Notes under the pieces: generated by a model
Seen by the model: only the letters and a program-made list of their open reading frames with translations
Told to the model about the DNA's origin: nothing
Databases searched by the model: none
Made by a program: the position numbers and the translations under genes
Origin: Aneurinibacillus uraniidurans
GTDB lineage: Bacteria > Bacillota > Bacilli > Aneurinibacillales > Aneurinibacillaceae
Direction: 5' to 3'
Assembly (NCBI RefSeq): GCF_028471905.1
Contig: NZ_CP116902.1
Span: forward strand, 1,896,501 to 1,960,500
Length of the DNA stretch: 64,000 nucleotides
Shown here: positions 62,663 through 64,000 of the stretch, piece by piece
How the letters are laid out: every line of letters starts with the position of its first letter
Numbering within the stretch: the first letter of the stretch is position 1

Positions 62663-64000
62663 ACTTCAAATATGGGATGATGCCATGGGAGAATGGGTCT
62701 TTCTTGATGAAATGTATTTTCAAGAAGCAAAATCTTATCGCTGGCGTTGGGCTACACCTGAAGAAATCACTTTTTCTATGCAGGGAATTTCACTTATGAT
62801 GAACCGTGTACAAGACCACTGGGAAGGGATAGTGGAAACTCCTTTTCAAAGTGGGATTGTTACATTTACAATCAAAAATTCAACGATGCAGCAGGCTATG
62901 ACGATTTCCATGCATATTTATCCTGATAATCGTAAATTAACAACTACACAGTACGAAAATATGATTCAGGATATTTTACAGGAAGCAGCTGTTTGTTTGA
63001 AATTCTCAGGCTTGTTTCATGGAGTTGATGTTCACGGAAGAAAACGTGAGGGTTCCTGGTTACAATGGGATTACATTGAACGTTCTATTACTCAGCTACG
63101 CTTTCTTTTTAAGGAGATTGCTACTCATCCCTTGCGTGTATTAAAAAAGGAAGAAAAAATAAAACGTATTGAACACGTTAAATATACGAATAATCGTACA
63201 ATTTTCTGGATGGAGCGTCATGGGGAAACGTATGGTGCCTCCCCAAGCACTTTGCCTACGCATCTTAAAACTTTTCAAATAAATGAAACATATGATGTAT
63301 ATGAGAATCGTGTTATAAAAGCGCAGTTGAATGAGTTAAGGCAGATACTGAAATGTTATGAGCAATCTTCTTATGAGATTGTTAGAATAAAAGCTCAAAA
63401 ATATAGCAATTGGGTTACATATTGGATCAATGATTCATTTTTACAAAATGTTACGTTGCATACCGGTAGCATAAAAATCACACAGGTTTTTCGAAAACAC
63501 CCGTATTACCGTTTTTGGTATCAATGGTTTCAACATTTATATGAAAACGCCCAGTATTCAATAGGATTTTCAAAATCTATTCCACTAAAAGATACCTATG
63601 AGCTATATGAAATATGGGGATTTATGCGAGTTGTTAAAGCATTTAGGGAACTTGATTTATTACAAGATACCTCAGAAATTTATGTAACCAGGGAAGATGA
63701 ATTATTCTTGGCGCTGGCTGAGAATAAGGGGAGTAAAGTAGCCTTAAAAGATGGTGGGGTTTTATATTATCAAAAAATAATACAAAACAATACGCATCCT
63801 TATTACTCCTATACACAAAGGATGATTCCAGATATTGTATTGGAAAGAAGGGATCATTTAGTAGTGTTTGATCCGAAATATCGTGTTGAACATAATATGG
63901 GGACAGCTTTAGGAGAAATGCATAAATATCGGGATGGGATTTTGCATCAAGAAGATGGACAAAGAGCTGTTACGCATGCTTTTATATTAACACCGAAAAA
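62637..64000 (+). CDS. DUF2357/PD-(D/E)XK nuclease, McrC-like partner (partial)
   Basis: A frame open from the ATG at 62637 to the window end (454 codons, no stop), so the gene is incomplete here. GGAG lies about 12 nt upstream; the in-frame ATG at 62685 is an alternative. The middle has a DUF2357-like region (FQINETYDVYENRVIKAQLN, then RKHPYYRFWYQWFQHLYEN). Near the end is a PD-(D/E)XK nuclease core: Pro398-Asp399 (MIPDIVLER) and Asp412-x-Lys414 (VVFDPKYRV). Proteins of this type are the nuclease partner of McrB-like GTPases. The 26-nt overlap with the GTPase gene supports a two-subunit restriction enzyme. Confidence 0.82.
   Translation, partial: MGLRNSGVKLQIWDDAMGEWVFLDEMYFQEAKSYRWRWATPEEITFSMQGISLMMNRVQDHWEGIVETPFQSGIVTFTIKNSTMQQAMTISMHIYPDNRKLTTTQYENMIQDILQEAAVCLKFSGLFHGVDVHGRKREGSWLQWDYIERSITQLRFLFKEIATHPLRVLKKEEKIKRIEHVKYTNNRTIFWMERHGETYGASPSTLPTHLKTFQINETYDVYENRVIKAQLNELRQILKCYEQSSYEIVRIKAQKYSNWVTYWINDSFLQNVTLHTGSIKITQVFRKHPYYRFWYQWFQHLYENAQYSIGFSKSIPLKDTYELYEIWGFMRVVKAFRELDLLQDTSEIYVTREDELFLALAENKGSKVALKDGGVLYYQKIIQNNTHPYYSYTQRMIPDIVLERRDHLVVFDPKYRVEHNMGTALGEMHKYRDGILHQEDGQRAVTHAFILTPK

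Noticed and set aside
62560-62799. A 79-codon frame crossing the McrB-like/nuclease junction
   Set aside because: It lies in a third frame between two well-supported coding frames and has no ribosome site of its own.

Overview
The window reads as chromosomal DNA of a low-to-moderate-GC, endospore-former-like Firmicute of the order Bacillales. Supporting signs are strong AGGAGG-type ribosome binding sites, frequent TTG and GTG starts, many stem-plus-U-run terminators, PadR/HAAS and DUF4097 genes, an ArsC of the thioredoxin-coupled type, two-subunit L-serine dehydratase and three MocR regulators. A Paenibacillaceae-like genus such as Aneurinibacillus or Brevibacillus is my best guess, by inference only. 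No rRNA, tRNA, CRISPR array, insertion sequence or convincing riboswitch was seen.

Layout. 1-9 kb: ArsR/SRPBCC pair, PadR-HAAS-DUF4097 envelope operon, LysE-type exporter divergent from a MocR regulator, alpha/beta hydrolase, CPBP protease-TetR operon and a co-regulated membrane protein, DUF4253 protein. 9-21 kb: a large RND efflux permease, then an accessory stretch of small exported or unknown proteins containing two gene remnants, and an EamA exporter divergent from a second MocR regulator. 22-36 kb: ABC-F ATPase, hydroxyisobutyryl-CoA hydrolase-like enzyme, TetR with 26-bp palindromes, YeiH/LysR pair, YczE-type protein, methyltransferase, ThpR, a cation diffusion facilitator, aldo/keto reductase, MFS, chemoreceptor. 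36-41 kb: a Zn-type CDF exporter with a Fur-like box upstream, and an ArsR - Cys-rich protein - SulP - PckA operon. 41-43.6 kb: a patchwork island with a GC-rich hydrolase, an XRE regulator with four copies of one operator, and two broken genes. 43.6-53.3 kb: XRE-cupin/EamA pair, ArsR/MFS pair, arsenic operon arsR-acr3-arsI-arsC, Lrp-sdaAA-sdaAB, thyA-dfrA. 53.4-59 kb: chemoreceptor, polysaccharide deacetylase, two GNAT enzymes, third MocR. 59-64 kb: a tyrosine recombinase with a lox-like inverted repeat upstream, then a McrB-type AAA+ GTPase and a DUF2357/PD-(D/E)XK nuclease, the latter cut by the window edge.

How the genes work together. The dominant theme is small one-component regulators, each placed beside the transporter or enzyme it probably controls, often with recognisable operators shared between regulator and target (positions given below). 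The arsenic operon covers arsenate reduction, arsenite export and probably organoarsenical C-As bond cleavage. The most system-like segment is the right end: a mobile-looking recombinase beside a McrBC-like restriction module, which is probably a small defence island continuing beyond the window.
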